Shown here: in pieces, positions 1-10,337 of the stretch
How positions within the stretch are numbered: the stretch's first letter is position 1
Layout: each line of letters opens with the position of its first letter
Assembly: GCF_037126465.1 (NCBI RefSeq)
Contig: NC_088202.1
Coordinates: 105,741,962 to 105,805,961 of the forward strand
Direction: 5' to 3'
Source: Ornithodoros turicata
Taxonomy: Eukaryota; Arthropoda; Arachnida; Ixodida; Argasidae
Length of the DNA stretch: 64,000 bases
Notes under the pieces: model-generated
Databases searched by the model: none
Told to the model about the DNA's origin: nothing
The model's input: the letters and a program-made list of their open reading frames with translations, nothing else
Program-made: the position numbers and the translations under genes

Positions 1-1189
1 GCCCCCCAGACCTCGACGGTGTAGTCGCTGGGAGGAGATCTCGCTTCCATACAGCTCCCTTGCTGCTTGCTCTACCCCATCGCTCTCCCTCTCCCAGCTT
101 TTTCTTCCAGCCTCTTCCCTTATGATTTCCACTAGACTCTAATTTCCACGTTCGTATTTCCCGGCACGCCCTAGCCAGGGCGCGCGCTGCTCCCTGGAAC
201 TTTTTCAAATGGCATACAATGTCCATCAATTTTGGGGGTTTGTCCCCACCTACGTAGAAACGTCTCATTCATTTTCCCCACTTGTCAAGTATAGTATATG
301 TCAATGTATGCTTGTAACTCTCCACCTGATCAAGTACGGGCTCAGCACGAAAGCTAGTCTTTATTAAACCCCCCCCCCTTTTTTTTTTCTGAGCGCTTCG
401 TTCCCTGTTATTTATTTTGTCGTCAGTAGCTAATACTAAAACACACATTCAGTGAAAGCGTGTTCTTCCCTCTTTAATTTTTCTCCTCTTTTTTCCACCT
501 CAATGAGCCCAATTAGGATGCAAGAAACATGCCTTCTGCTTTAGCCACTGGCCATGGACCAGTAAACATTAGTTGTTATTGCAATAAGGTCTTCATTAGA
601 CGGATTCATGAACCACAGAAGACCACCTCGAAGAAAAGCACTACAGGAAGGAGCGACAAGATTAGTCCGTTCTGCTGCAGCCGGATATTGCAAGGTACAG
701 GCAAAAAAACGGGAACAAGGCAATGAATGTCTGAGCGACTTTGTTTGGACATCAGGTCAATCGAGGCAATCAACAGCGCACCAAACAAGCTTCGTTAGTG
801 AAATTAGTTGCATGGGTGATGAAAACGCAGTGCAGTGTGCGTATAGCGATGTAAGGTATAAAACAGCGCATAGAAGAAATTTTTGCACTCATGTTCACGA
901 AAATTATGAAAACTGGTGAACGAAATTCTATGGGACGTCTCTCGGTGGCATTAGCACGTGTAGATTGTTTGTACAATTACACTGAGGAGACAACCTGCAA
1001 ACAATCATAGATATACGATCATCGTCCACGCAAAACAAAGTTGCATGCAAAGCGCGTGCATAAAATGTACGAAAAATAAACTTACTGTTGTCGTTGCATG
1101 CAAGACAGATCTGTTTAACGTCGAAAATGTTTTTACGACAGCTTAACGTGATGAAAAGCTCCAGCTCCTAGACGTATTCTCTTCCCTCC
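1..1189. other. Intergenic, nothing recognised
   Basis: I see no gene or classified repeat here. A run of ten C followed by T-rich sequence lies near 369-390. Short open frames around 529-976 overlap on both strands and have no family signature. The short direct repeat of GTGAT units at about 1190-1208 may be the 3' tail of the retroelement that reads leftward from 2.8 kb. Confidence 0.5.
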
Positions 1190-1451
1190 TGTGATGTGAT
1201 GTGATGTGAACAAAGAAAAAAATGGGGATGTAAGTTTCGACGAAGTCAAACTGGCTACCCCAGTACACTTAATACAGAAAGTTCAATCTGATGATGAGAT
1301 GATGAAAACGCAAAAGGATGATGTCCAGAGACGAACAGAGATGATAATTGAGTTCAACATGCAGGTCAAAAGTTCAAGAGCTGCGCCCAAGTTAGAGTAA
1401 AGTGGCGGAATCACCGGGGGCACACACAGGACACATCACACATTCACCGTG

Positions 1452-2863
1452 TCATAGGATGTCCATAAGCCCGGTTGCATGCAAAAAGTCTTCAACTGCC
1501 CTTAGCGCCTTGTCGGACGAAGGAGGACCTAATAGTTTCGTGATGTCGAAGGCTCGGGAGTCCAAACGAGAGAGGCTTGTCTCTAATGCCCTTCGAGCAT
1601 CGACGTACTTCTGACACCTGAGAAGGATGTGTTCTACATCCTCTACAACGCCACACTCACTACAGTTCGGAGAGTCTCGCTTTCCGATTTTGAAGAGGAG
1701 ACGTGCGCTGTACGGTACATTGAGCCGTAGCCTATGTAGTACAGTTGTCGTTTGTCGCGTAAAGGAAGGTGGTACTCGAAAGCGTAACCCTGGGTCGACC
1801 TTATACAGAAGCGAATCCCGAGCCGATCCTGTTAACCAGGAGGTATTGCACATTCTTTGTTTTAACTCGTTCAGCATTCGCCCCGCGTCACCCTTGGTGA
1901 AATAAATGGGCAACACCTGGGCGCGCCTTAGTTGAAGAGCCCGGCGTGCAGCAGCGTCCACAGCCTCGTTACCTGCAATGCCACAGTGGCTAGGGATCCA
2001 CTGCATTTGGATGTCATGACCTTTTAAAACTGCTGCATGGTGTGCGTGTAAGACATCTTGTGCTGGTGTCGCCAGAGATCCCGTAGTAAACATGGTAGCT
2101 AGGGTCTGTAACGCACATTTTGAGTCGCTATAGATGGTCCAGCGAGCAGCTGAAGATTGTGAGTTGATGAAACTTATTGCCAAGAGGACTCCATAAAGTT
2201 CAGCGGCCGTTGCAGAGGTGACGTGAGACAGCCGCACCGCTCTCTCAATATTCGCCTCCGGGATAACAAATGCACACGAGGAGCCGGATGATGTCGTAGA
2301 GGCATCCGTGAAAATCTGCATCCTGCCTGCGGAGCTGTTTAGTAGCTCAAGACTGAACTGACGAAGAACATGCGTTGGTATATCCTTCTTTCCCGGGAGT
2401 CCAGGCACACTAGTTCTTACGTCAGGAGGCTGCAGGACCCATGTTGGGATATCTGGTAATGCATGTGGCTTGTGCTTCGGAATAAGACCACGTTGTGTCT
2501 GGATAGCTTGGGTAAAAGAAGAGTGATGACGACTCATAATGGCTCGAAGCTGAGGATGGCGATGGTGACGCGTTGCCAACCGCACGTAGTGGCGGAACGT
2601 TTCTTGCATCCTGAGAGCTGATACAGGTGGTTCCCGTGCTTCTGCCATGGCTAAAGCGTTTGACGTTGCTCGAGGAAGGCCAAGACAGAGCTTGACGCCC
2701 TTTGCTAGGATAGACTCTAACACCTTCTCTGTGGTAACAGGGAGGTTGTGTAGCAAGGGGATGTGATGCGCAACCATCTGACTTATAAGAGATCGGTGAA
2801 CGCTGAGCATTGCCCGAGGAGATGTGCCCCACCGGGAACCGCATAAGTAACGAAGAACATTAA
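1452..2863 (-). pseudogene. Non-LTR retrotransposon ORF2, RNase H and C-terminal part
   Basis: This is the C-terminal half of a non-LTR retrotransposon polyprotein. In order it holds the end of the RT thumb (LRYLCGSRWG), an RNase H domain with all four acidic residues visible (FTDAS, TAAELYG, YSDSKCAL, NEAVDAAA), and a C-terminal Cys/His motif (CSECGVVEDVEHILLRC) typical of RNase H-bearing I/R1/Loa-like elements. RNase H would degrade the RNA of the RNA-DNA hybrid during target-primed reverse transcription. Reading right to left, the frame continues exactly into the RT segment at 5508-5919 if the piggyBac at 2864-5507 is skipped and the TTAA at 2860-2863 is kept: 1412 + 412 bases make 608 codons. 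The 3' untranslated part probably runs down to the GTGAT-repeat tail near 1190. The clade is inferred from motif order only. Confidence 0.9.
2860..2863. repeat. TTAA target site at left end of piggyBac
   Basis: This TTAA directly precedes the CCCTCGAAAGCCTG terminal repeat, as expected for a piggyBac insertion. The matching TTAA that should follow the right end at 5507 is absent; the flank there reads GACGAC. Confidence 0.85.
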
Positions 2864-2993
2864 CCCTCGAAAGCCTGAATTATTTTTTTCTTTCTTATTT
2901 GTGTTTGATGTCAACACGCCTTGTTGCCATGAGCCCCTGGACACCCACGAAAAATGATTTTCAAGGTTACTGTTTCCACAAATGAGATATATC

Positions 2994-3013
2994 GCGATGC
3001 CATATGGCATCGC
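2994..3013. promoter_or_regulatory. Subterminal 20-bp palindrome of piggyBac, left
   Basis: GCGATGCCATATGGCATCGC is a perfect palindrome. It is followed by CAGGC, and the same 25-bp string recurs at 5474-5498. By analogy with piggyBac internal repeats it is a candidate transposase-binding site. Confidence 0.65.
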
Positions 3014-3119
3014 CAGGCCGCCATGTGAGCAAGATCTATGTAGCTCCAAATCCAAGCAGATTACTCAAGAATGAAGTGCTTGTTCGCCCAGTACATCTCA
3101 AATAAAAACAAAATTATGC

Positions 3120-3125
3120 TTTATT
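3120..3125 (-). terminator. Polyadenylation signal AATAAA of the transposase gene
   Basis: Read on the minus strand this is AATAAA, about 30 bases after the transposase stop codon at 3157. That is the expected place for a cleavage and polyadenylation signal. Confidence 0.6.
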
Positions 3126-3156
3126 GAGTATCAGGACACACTTATTGAGAACCATG

Positions 3157-5310
3157 TCATCGGGGTGCTGTGTGGAACGGCACAAAGCAGTCAATGCAGA
3201 GACCTACGTTACACTTAGCGCATTTCGTGCGAACTTGACTGGTGCAATTTTCTTCCGCACAACGCAGCCTCCTTTTTTCTGGAGTCGAAAGCACAAGATG
3301 GTCGAGCCTATCGTAGCGGATGCTGTCTGACACCCTGCTTCCCGAGGAACTTTCTTTCGAAATCCGTGTGCGGCCCGGTCCCTTCGGTGCGGTCTTGTAC
3401 CGTGTCAGGTACGTCAAGACTATTTGTCGGCGAAACTCTAATTGCCTGATGTCAGTCCCGGACTTTCGAAGGACAAGCCAGGCGTTATGGACGACGACGT
3501 CTACGAGCCACGTGAAGATGGGCCACCACCACTTCTTTCCACGGACTGCAATTCGGTACAACGAAACATTTTCATCCATGCGATCCGTCCCTCCCATGAA
3601 CTTATTGTACTCCGCGAAGAGAGCTGGTCGTGGGACAGATATTCTTTTCTTTTCGGACTGAGAATAGCGTGACGCTTTTTCCACAGGCTGTACTCCGTGG
3701 CATGTCGACATCCCAGTAACCACAGAGTTATCCACCCACCGTGTAATTAGCACACCGTCTTCCTCGCTTTGCACAAACTCATATGTTCCGCGTGTCTTCT
3801 TTTTCATTTCTCCGCAGCAAGTTAGTGGGCAACCTTTTGGCACACGATTTTCACGAACGGTCCCAGTTGCTCCATAGCCCCGCGACTTCAAGCAAATCAT
3901 AAGGTTTACGCCAGTAAACAAATTATCAAAATACAATCTCAGTGGCAGATCTTGTATATCTTTAGGGAGCCTGTCAAGCATCTGCACCAGTGGAGAAGCA
4001 GCTTTACCAAACTGCTCCTCATACTCAGGCTTTGCATGTGGATTCTTTCCTTGATAGACATCGAAATCTACCAAATAGCCGTCTGGAGTGTTCAAACACC
4101 AAACTTTGTAGCCAAACCGTATTGGTTTCCCCCTTATGAATTGCTTACATCCATGTCGTCCGTAGTAGGCGATCATGCACTCGTCGTAGTCCATGCACTG
4201 TTCAGGCCTAAGATGTTCTGCAAATTTCTTTTGCAGCAGCTCCATGAGAGGCCGCAATTTTGCCATCTTATCCCTGCTGTCTAGGTCTGTGTTGTCAGCA
4301 CAGTGGATGTACTTCATAATCTGAAGAAATCTGTCACGTCGGATAGCACCGTACACCATCTCATTTCGCACATCCTCTCTGGACTCCCAGTAGCGACGTT
4401 TTCCCGGCACAGTGTTATAGCCACTCAGGATGAGGATGGCAATAAACACTTTGATTTCATCCTCGGTGATTTGAGGGTCTGATTCATTTTTGAACAGCGC
4501 GTACTGTCGTGTTTGTTGGGCTAGGAAGGAAACTATCTGGTCGTCAAAAAACGTTTCGAAAACATCTAGCGCGCTTTTGCCCCGTAGCGCTGAATAATCT
4601 GGTGCTGGAAAAATAGTTCCACTGGACGGCAGGTCTTTGTTTGACCATGTAGTCTGTCGCTGCGCCTTGCGGCGTGACTTGCGCCCTCCACCGGTTGCAG
4701 GGGAATGGCCTGTGGCCTTGTCCGCAGAGATCTCGTCATCAGCGGTACCTCCGATACGCGAGCGGTCTGACAGCACAACTTCTGCACCAGCCCGCAGCTG
4801 TCGCCCACTGAGGTTGTCCAACAGGCCTCCTTCGTCTTCTTCAGCCGAGTCCTCATCTGAATTCACATTTGCATCAGGAGGCTCGATATAGATAGCTTGA
4901 ACGTCTTCGTTGTTGTTTTGCAAGAGGTCAAGCGCGTCATTCAGTGACAGTGCTCTGCAAAATAACAGGTGGCATCCTTGATCCTGATGCAAAAGCGAAA
5001 GAAAACATACTTCTAGAAGTCTTCTATTGAAATGGAAATGCGCAGGGCTCTCAGCTACGAGAAAATCGACTAGAATCAACTGATGAATGGTAATGACCCT
5101 GTGAAAGTCTAGAGATGCCAAACGGCATCAATGATGTTCGCAGCGTAATAGACGTACATAAAAAAACCACAAACAAATCCAGAGCCTTGCAGTGATGTTC
5201 CCCAACATCACTTGCATCCGTTTTTCAGATAACTATCACGCCGCATTTCAAGAAGTCTACAATAAGTGAACTTACGTGGGACGACGTGCAGCTTTTCTTT
5301 TCGGTGGCAT
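3157..5310 (-). CDS. piggyBac transposase, two exons
   Basis: It catalyses cut-and-paste transposition at TTAA sites in the nucleus. A start at 5310 gives a short basic exon (MPPKRKAARRP, 5276-5310) ending at a GTAAG donor (5271-5275). A CTGTTATTTTGCAG acceptor ends at 4955 and exon 2 is 4954-3157. The phases match and give 610 residues, near the roughly 594 of T. ni piggyBac. The alternative unspliced start at 5121 gives 654 residues with a hydrophobic, unconserved N-terminus, so I prefer the spliced form. An acidic N-terminal region is followed by the DDD core: Asp near 269 (YDECMIAYYGR), near 355 (YFDNLFTG) and near 472 (GGTDRMDENVSLY), closely matching the T. ni positions. A Cys/His zinc-binding C-terminus follows (CAEENCTS, CAKCNVGLCIDC). 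No stop or frameshift interrupts exon 2, so it may still be functional. Splicing is predicted, not shown. Confidence 0.9.
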
Positions 5311-5473
5311 GACGGTATTTTATTGAGAGAAGCTGTGGCGTCCACGCCAGACGACAAACGAAAATTGCGCGCTCCCTTCTAAAACGTGTCTTTAGTGATG
5401 CCGATGACAGTTGGTTTGATCATTTACGCCAAATTCGAAACCGAAACCAGTGACCTTTTCTATGGACGGTATA

Positions 5474-5493
5474 GCGATGCCATATGGCATCGC
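5474..5493. promoter_or_regulatory. Subterminal 20-bp palindrome of piggyBac, right
   Basis: This is a second identical copy of GCGATGCCATATGGCATCGC, only 14 bases from the right tip at 5507. It is a candidate transposase-binding site, placed asymmetrically with respect to the left copy. Confidence 0.65.
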
Positions 5494-5507
5494 CAGGCGC
5501 TCGAGGG

Positions 5508-5997
5508 GACGACTCTCAGCTCTTGCTTTTAGACAGCGCACCTCCGCTACCCATGACAAACTCCGGTCGAGAGTAACGCCGAGAAAGCGGTGATGTGGTA
5601 CACGACGTACCTGATGATGACCAATTTGTAGCTGAAATCTTTTAAGATGGCGACGCGTAAAAGGCAGCATTACAGTCTTTTCTGAAGACAAGTCCATGCC
5701 TCTCTCCAGCAGGAAGTGCACTACGCGATCAAGTGAAGTCTGAAGGCGACGCTGTAAAGCAGGCCATTGCTTTCCCGATGACCATATACAGATGTAATCT
5801 GCGTAGAGACTAACAAATACCCCTTTGGGCAAGAGACGAGGCAGGGCAGCCATGACAGCATTGAAAAGTAAAGGACTGAGTACGCTCCCCTGTGGTACCC
5901 CTGCTGACAATGTATGCAAACTCGTGTCGCCCTCCTAAATTGGCACGCAATCGCAGTTGTTGAGGAATGAGGACAGAGTTACTACGCGCTCTCTCTC
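5508..5997 (-). pseudogene. Non-LTR retrotransposon ORF2, reverse transcriptase fragment
   Basis: This is the N-terminal partner of the RNase H segment at 1452-2863, cut off by the piggyBac. It shows RT motifs GVPQGSVLSPLLFN, then LYADYICIW, then FLGVTLDRSLSW. The catalytic YADD box reads YADY, so the second Asp of the active site is lost. Upstream of 5919 the same frame continues as recognisable but decayed sequence (TLSSFLNNC) with an in-frame TAG near 5935 and a TGA further out. This copy is therefore 5'-truncated and inactive. Rejoining the halves would also need the 2.6-kb insertion to be removed. Confidence 0.85.
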
Positions 5998-6791
5998 TCA
6001 GCGGTGAATCAGTATGCCTACTACGAGTCTGTACACATCCAAGTGCACTTTGCTGTGTCTATGTCTGATAACAAAGTTCACCATGCATAAAAAATAAAGT
6101 ATGTTCCTACTTTACAGCAGTCGTCCTCTATGTACTGTACCACACATAAGACCAAAGACACGTTGCTTATACTGAGGCTCTCACACTGCCTGTCTTTAGA
6201 TTTATTACAAATCCCATGTGCATGGTAAAATTTTAGTTCCAAAAGAACGTGAAAACCTGTTTTATATGTGATAACTTTCACAATGATGCCAGAAGTGGGA
6301 GGTGAAGCACCTATCCCCACCATAGCGGCCTTTTTGGAGTAAAGGTCCTCTTGAGGGGCAGCACACTATACATGACCATCGCTTACTGGCATGGGGTCTC
6401 AGGGGGAAGCGTTACACACGGCACGCGTTAGAAAATTAGAGTCACGCTGTCAGATGGATAACATGCCATACTATAGAGTTTATTCACTGACGTCATTCCT
6501 CCAGAGGGCACTAGCTTCGAAAAGCGAAATCGTCGCCACGACGTAGGTCCTTCGAAGTTTGGTTCCGGATTTCGTTCTCTGCCTTTACGCTATTTAGAGG
6601 GCTATTAACGTTGAAAATATGGAAATTACCAGGATTATGATACACATAATATTCACACAGTACAATAGCTTTGAAACACCAAATGTACGGTGAACGCGAT
6701 GTGGGTGAAGGCCTGTTCAGTCAAAACCTGAAGACGTACATTATGGCGGCACAAATCTGCTAGCGGAAGTGGCGCGCTCCGACGGATGACG
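5998..6791. other. Intergenic, nothing recognised
   Basis: No coding signature or classified repeat was seen. The open frame on the minus strand at 6078-6323 has no family features. Confidence 0.5.
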
Positions 6792-7664
6792 TACGTCATA
6801 GGCGCCGACTGCGGGGGGGCGCGGGGGCCCTTGCCCCCCCGGAACATGAACTAGGGGGGCGCCGCCTCCCCCGGGAAGTCCCGCTAAGAGACTGACACCA
6901 ACCTTTGGGGCTCGAAGCGCCCGGGTCAAAAGAGCGAAGAGGCACCAACCCCAAAAATGCATCTTGCAATTTGTAAAATATGTATCCGCCCACCATACTC
7001 ATTATCACAGTAGAAGGTGAGGCGAAGAAACACAGAGGATGACACAACACATTGCCTGAATTTCGCCCAAAGCAATCAGATCAATGAAACGAAAGCAGTC
7101 GAAAAGGTACCTGCAGCTGCCAGTGAGGTGCAACGGTAGAATCTTCGGAACGCATATCCGTTGGGAGCTGGTTCAGCTCCTGCTGGTCCATCATTGACCA
7201 TATCGATAATATTGCGCGCATTTCGGGTCAAACACCGAGGATTCAATGCATTTTGTTTCTTTTGCACTCAGTTTTCAAAGGCGTAACCCTTCAGTTGTGC
7301 ACATGTTCACTGTTTACGTTCTCTCTGTTTTTCTTTTTTTTTTTTCTGTTCTTCCTTCCTCTTATTTCTATACCAGTTCTGCATACATCATAAGATCTCG
7401 CCAGGGTGTGTGATTAGTTTTGTGTTCTTCATTTTTCTTTTATTTCCTTCTTTTTGTTTTCTTTTGCTTTCTTTTTTCTTTTCCTTTTTTGTCTTCCCCC
7501 TTTCACTTTTTTTTAATAACACGCCGACATCCATCTGCCTTACCTTTCTTTTTTTTTCTTAATAAACATATCCCCCCACCCCACCCCCGCCAGAGTACTT
7601 ATTTCGCGGTGCGCCCTTGCCCCCCCTGGGAAAATGAAAACTCTCCGCCTCTGACTTACGTCAT
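6792..7664. mobile_element. hAT-like non-autonomous element with 8-bp target duplication
   Basis: TACGTCAT occurs at 6792-6799 and again at 7657-7664, an 8-bp direct repeat as made by hAT elements. The inner ends are loosely inverted: AGGCGCCGACTG on the left and, read from the right, AGTCAGAGGCGGAG. G-rich tracts follow each end. There is no transposase. A retroelement 3' tail (about 7420-7580) lies inside, so the structure is composite. The weak terminal match keeps confidence moderate. Confidence 0.55.
7420..7580 (+). repeat. Retroelement 3' tail, AATAAACATATCCCC family
   Basis: A pyrimidine-rich stretch is followed by AATAACACGCCGACATCC, another T-rich stretch and AATAAACATATCCCCCC at 7561. 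The same order of blocks ends the RNase H retroelement at 43686. I read this as a 5'-truncated copy of that family or a relative. Confidence 0.7.
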
Positions 7665-8010
7665 GTGAATAAATCCTTAGCATAAACCCTTACTTCATCT
7701 CATCTCGGCTGCAATCGTGACGTTATCTAACACAAGTGAGGCCAACTTCACCATCACATCACCACCACGTACAGCGCAGGATAAGATATGCATCCCAGAC
7801 AAGAAGATAGAACCGCACACAATGGAAGGAGCAAAGAAAAACAGGCGGAGGGACCGCCAAGTATTGGCACATATCTTCAGTGGAGTTACCATCCCTGTCC
7901 ATAACCACAGGCATGGCAATCAAGCATATTGGAATATTACAAAAGTATGGGGCAGGCTCTGTCACTGACCCAATCAAACATTTGAGGCATCTTGGTCCAA
8001 CTCAGTATAT
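7665..8010. other. Intergenic, nothing recognised
   Basis: Short overlapping open frames occur on both strands but none has a family signature or coding-like character. Confidence 0.45.
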
Positions 8011-8302
8011 TTCCACGAATCATCTTCGAGAAACTTCCAGGGCAGGCAGGAAACGGTATATCTCATCTCGGCGCGTGCTGAAGGAGAAGCAAGAAGATTC
8101 CAGTATGCCAGACACATCGCCTGCTCTATGGCAAACGCACGTGCAGTTTCTAGACTTCTCGGCGCGACGCTTAAATGCTTGTGCGCTCCAGGGTGGAGCA
8201 TTCATTCTTTGGACTCAGTTGTGTTCAGAGAGCGATCACTCTTGTGTTTTTTCTAACAAGTAGTTTAATAAACCGTTTGCTGTTTATTCGACGACTCGCC
8301 GG
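8011..8302 (+). repeat. Gypsy LTR copy, truncated, inverted relative to its partner
   Basis: This segment matches, in reverse complement, the LTR at 11917-12219. Shared marks include CCACGAATCATCTTCGAG, GGCGCGACGCTTAAATGC and AATAAACCGTTTGCTG. The AATAAA is a likely polyadenylation signal of the retroelement RNA. The copy stops at CTCGCCGG, about 12 bases short of the LTR end, exactly where the TIR element at 8303 begins. Its first dinucleotide is TT rather than TG. Confidence 0.85.
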
Positions 8303-8711
8303 CCCATTTCGCCTATTCCCATTTTGCCTAACCCGGATTATCGGATTAAAGAGGCGGGAGGGGTAACAGCCGTTAGGCGAAATGGGACTGCCGTGCAATC
8401 TCATTAGGCAAAACGGGACTGTCGGCAAGTGGGCGTTACTTACACGCTCCGACCCGATGATCACGTGTGCAAGAAATGAATGTGCTCGTCGGACAACTAC
8501 CTTACGTCGTCCGAAGCAAAGACCCTTTACATTTGCAAATATAAGGTGTAAATATAATGTACAAATATAACAAAAACATTTTACAAACATTTTACATAGT
8601 GACTCCTGATGGACAGCATGACGAATGAAACAAGGCTTCGAGCCATGTTCAGTGTCACCTGAGCGATGTTAAATATGGAAACTGGTGTCACTATAGTCGT
8701 GTTTAATTTAA

Positions 8712-9045
8712 CTTTTTTTTTTTTACTCTCGTGTTAGCGCCGCGAAGCTATGAGCGACGGCGAGGTGGCTATGAGCGAGATGTGGCTATGTGGAGATGAG
8801 AGGTGGCTATGAGCGACGTACAGATGAGGACAGATGGAGAGAGGACAGCAGGAAGGAGCGGGGGGATAGGGGGTTAATATGCGTCTTGGGCAGACTTCAG
8901 GGGGAACTGTGCCGGTATTCGTCTCGAAAGTCTTCGGAAAACCCAGGGAAAACCTCAGACAGCACAACCGGTTGTAGGATTCGAACCCACCGCCTCCCAG
9001 TTAGCACGACACTACCGAGCGAGACGCCTTAACCCACGTTCAACC
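8712..9045 (-). mobile_element. tRNA-derived SINE, full-length-like
   Basis: Read on the minus strand it has a tRNA-like head with an A-box-like GCTCGGTAGTG and a B box GGTTCGAATCC. A body follows (CCGGTTGTGCTGTCTGAGG), then a conserved end GCTTCGCGGCGCTAACACG and an A-rich tail (complement of 8712-8724). These are RNA polymerase III promoter boxes. Related copies lie at 18474-18600, 27206-27495 and 33002-33262. It is nested in the TIR element 8303-9801. Confidence 0.8.
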
Positions 9046-9049
9046 TAAC

Positions 9050-9163
9050 TACCGTATTTTCCGGTGTATAACGCGCGCGTTATTCGGTAAAAAGGTGCTC
9101 TGAAGAGGGCCTGCGCATTATCTAACGGTGGGAGTTATACACGGAAATATTTTCCGACAGGAA
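9050..9163. mobile_element. Small palindromic MITE
   Basis: The left arm contains TATTTTCCGGTGTATAAC and the right arm, reverse complemented, contains TATTTCCGTGTATAAC. The roughly 110-bp unit would fold into one hairpin. Its end, TACCGTATTTTCC, resembles mariner/pogo-type MITEs, but that placement is from memory of motif style only. Confidence 0.5.
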
Positions 9164-9801
9164 TTCCTTTTCTGGTCGGTGTCGTACAAATTCTAGTGTC
9201 CTCCAGGGTGTGCTGTGAATTTCTCCCAAATCACTTAGGGTCAGTTGAAAAAGCCGGCGTAGGGCGTTGGAATTAATAAAAAGTTGTGATGGTACTTAAG
9301 AATGCCATTGAGCAGTCGATAATTCAGAATGGCGAACGGGACATGATGTCGTACCTCGATGCCGTGGGACATCTAATGCATATTGAATACAGCTGCAAAT
9401 TTGGAAGAATTTTGAAGTGCAGAAAACAAAGCTGCCCTTTTAATTTAAAAAAAATGTAAATAAAAACTATGTTTTCACTCTTGCACAGTCTATATTTGTG
9501 AACCAACAGATGAGGGAAGAAACCCTAGTGTAATATGAATTATAAATACAGACCTCATGCTTCAGTGAAGCCAACAAGGTTGCATGTAAAGTTATATGAA
9601 TATCCGAAATTGACTTTTGGCAGCATGCCAGAGGACCGCCTTCTTTCTTACGTAACACGGATTAGTAGGCGAAGTGGGACTGTCTGCAGCATACATTAGG
9701 CCAAATGGGACCCCCTGCAGTTCGAGGTCGGCGAACCTGCTAAGGGATGGCGAGATAATCTGCTAAGAAGCATTAGGCAAAATGGGAATAGGCGAAATGG
9801 G

Positions 9802-10337
9802 AAGACACGGAAATGTCCGGCCTCGTGTTCCGCTGTGACCGCGATGCGAGAAGCGTCCATCAGGCAAACATCCGTGGTGGTGTATTGGTCTACGATGACG
9901 GCTATCTTCGTTCCGTTTGCGAGGTGTTGTGCCTTCGGGCGAAAATTTGTGACCAGGAGTTCGACTGTTCCGTTTCTTACGGGCACAATTCCTCGTGCTA
10001 TCCCAATTCCTCGTTCGAGGAGAAGTTGCGTGTTGCCTTCAGCCAACAAACAGCCAGTTGGTTCTCTGTCGCACGTAGCGGTCACAAGGACTGACGACAA
10101 GGGAGGCAGGTTGACGTGCTGACTCGTCACGGCGGTTACGTCCGTGTTTGCGCGCTTCTCCGGAGTTATTCGTGCCCACCACTTGTCTTCCGCAGTTTCC
10201 GGCGTTTTGAAAGAGATAACTCCATTGGTGAAGTCGATGACTGCTTCATTTTCGACTAGAAAGTCCATTCCGAGTATTACATCCCGTGGGCATTTCGGCA
10301 GAACGGCGAAGCTGACGACGTACTGGATGTCACGCAC
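9802..10337 (-). pseudogene. Ty3/gypsy pol fragment, protease and C-terminal linker
   Basis: The frame from 10337 contains the protease C-terminal signature VILGMDFL, which follows the active-site segment at about 10430-10530 in another frame. It would process the Gag-Pol polyprotein. The sequence stops at 9802, where the TIR element begins, so reverse transcriptase, RNase H and integrase are missing. The last residues of the open frame are translation of the neighbouring transposon end, not gypsy. Confidence 0.8.

Larger units (their letters stand above)
2864..5507 (-). mobile_element. piggyBac DNA transposon, nearly complete, 2644 bp
   Basis: The ends are inverted repeats: CCCTCGAAAGCCTG on the left and, read from the right, CCCTCGAGCGCCTG (12 of 14 positions match). 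The perfect palindrome GCGATGCCATATGGCATCGC occurs at both ends inside the element, 130 bp from the left tip and 14 bp from the right tip. This recalls the asymmetric internal repeats of Trichoplusia ni piggyBac, which place transposase-binding repeats at different distances from the two ends. The element carries an open transposase reading leftward and sits inside a non-LTR retroelement ORF. Intact ends plus an uninterrupted transposase suggest a young copy. The lost right-hand TTAA and the mismatched tips argue against a fully fresh insertion. Confidence 0.92.
8303..9801. mobile_element. Unclassified 1.5-kb DNA transposon with perfect 29-bp TIRs
   Basis: The outermost 29 bases at 8303-8331 and 9773-9801 are perfect reverse complements, beginning CCCATTTCGCCTATTCCC. 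The tips and subterminal zones are built from a 15-base motif, TTAGGCRAAATGGGA or close variants. Inverted copies lie at about 8303-8313 and 8317-8331. Direct copies lie at 8373-8387, 8404-8418, 9666-9679, 9696-9710, 9773-9787 and 9788-9802. No transposase is visible; the interior holds a SINE and a small MITE, so this is a non-autonomous copy. No target duplication is seen because the two flanks come from differently oriented gypsy sequence. I do not recognise the superfamily. Confidence 0.75.

Noticed and set aside
9696..9801. C-terminal extension of the gypsy protease frame
   Set aside because: Those codons are the end of the TIR element at 8303-9801 read in frame, not gypsy sequence.
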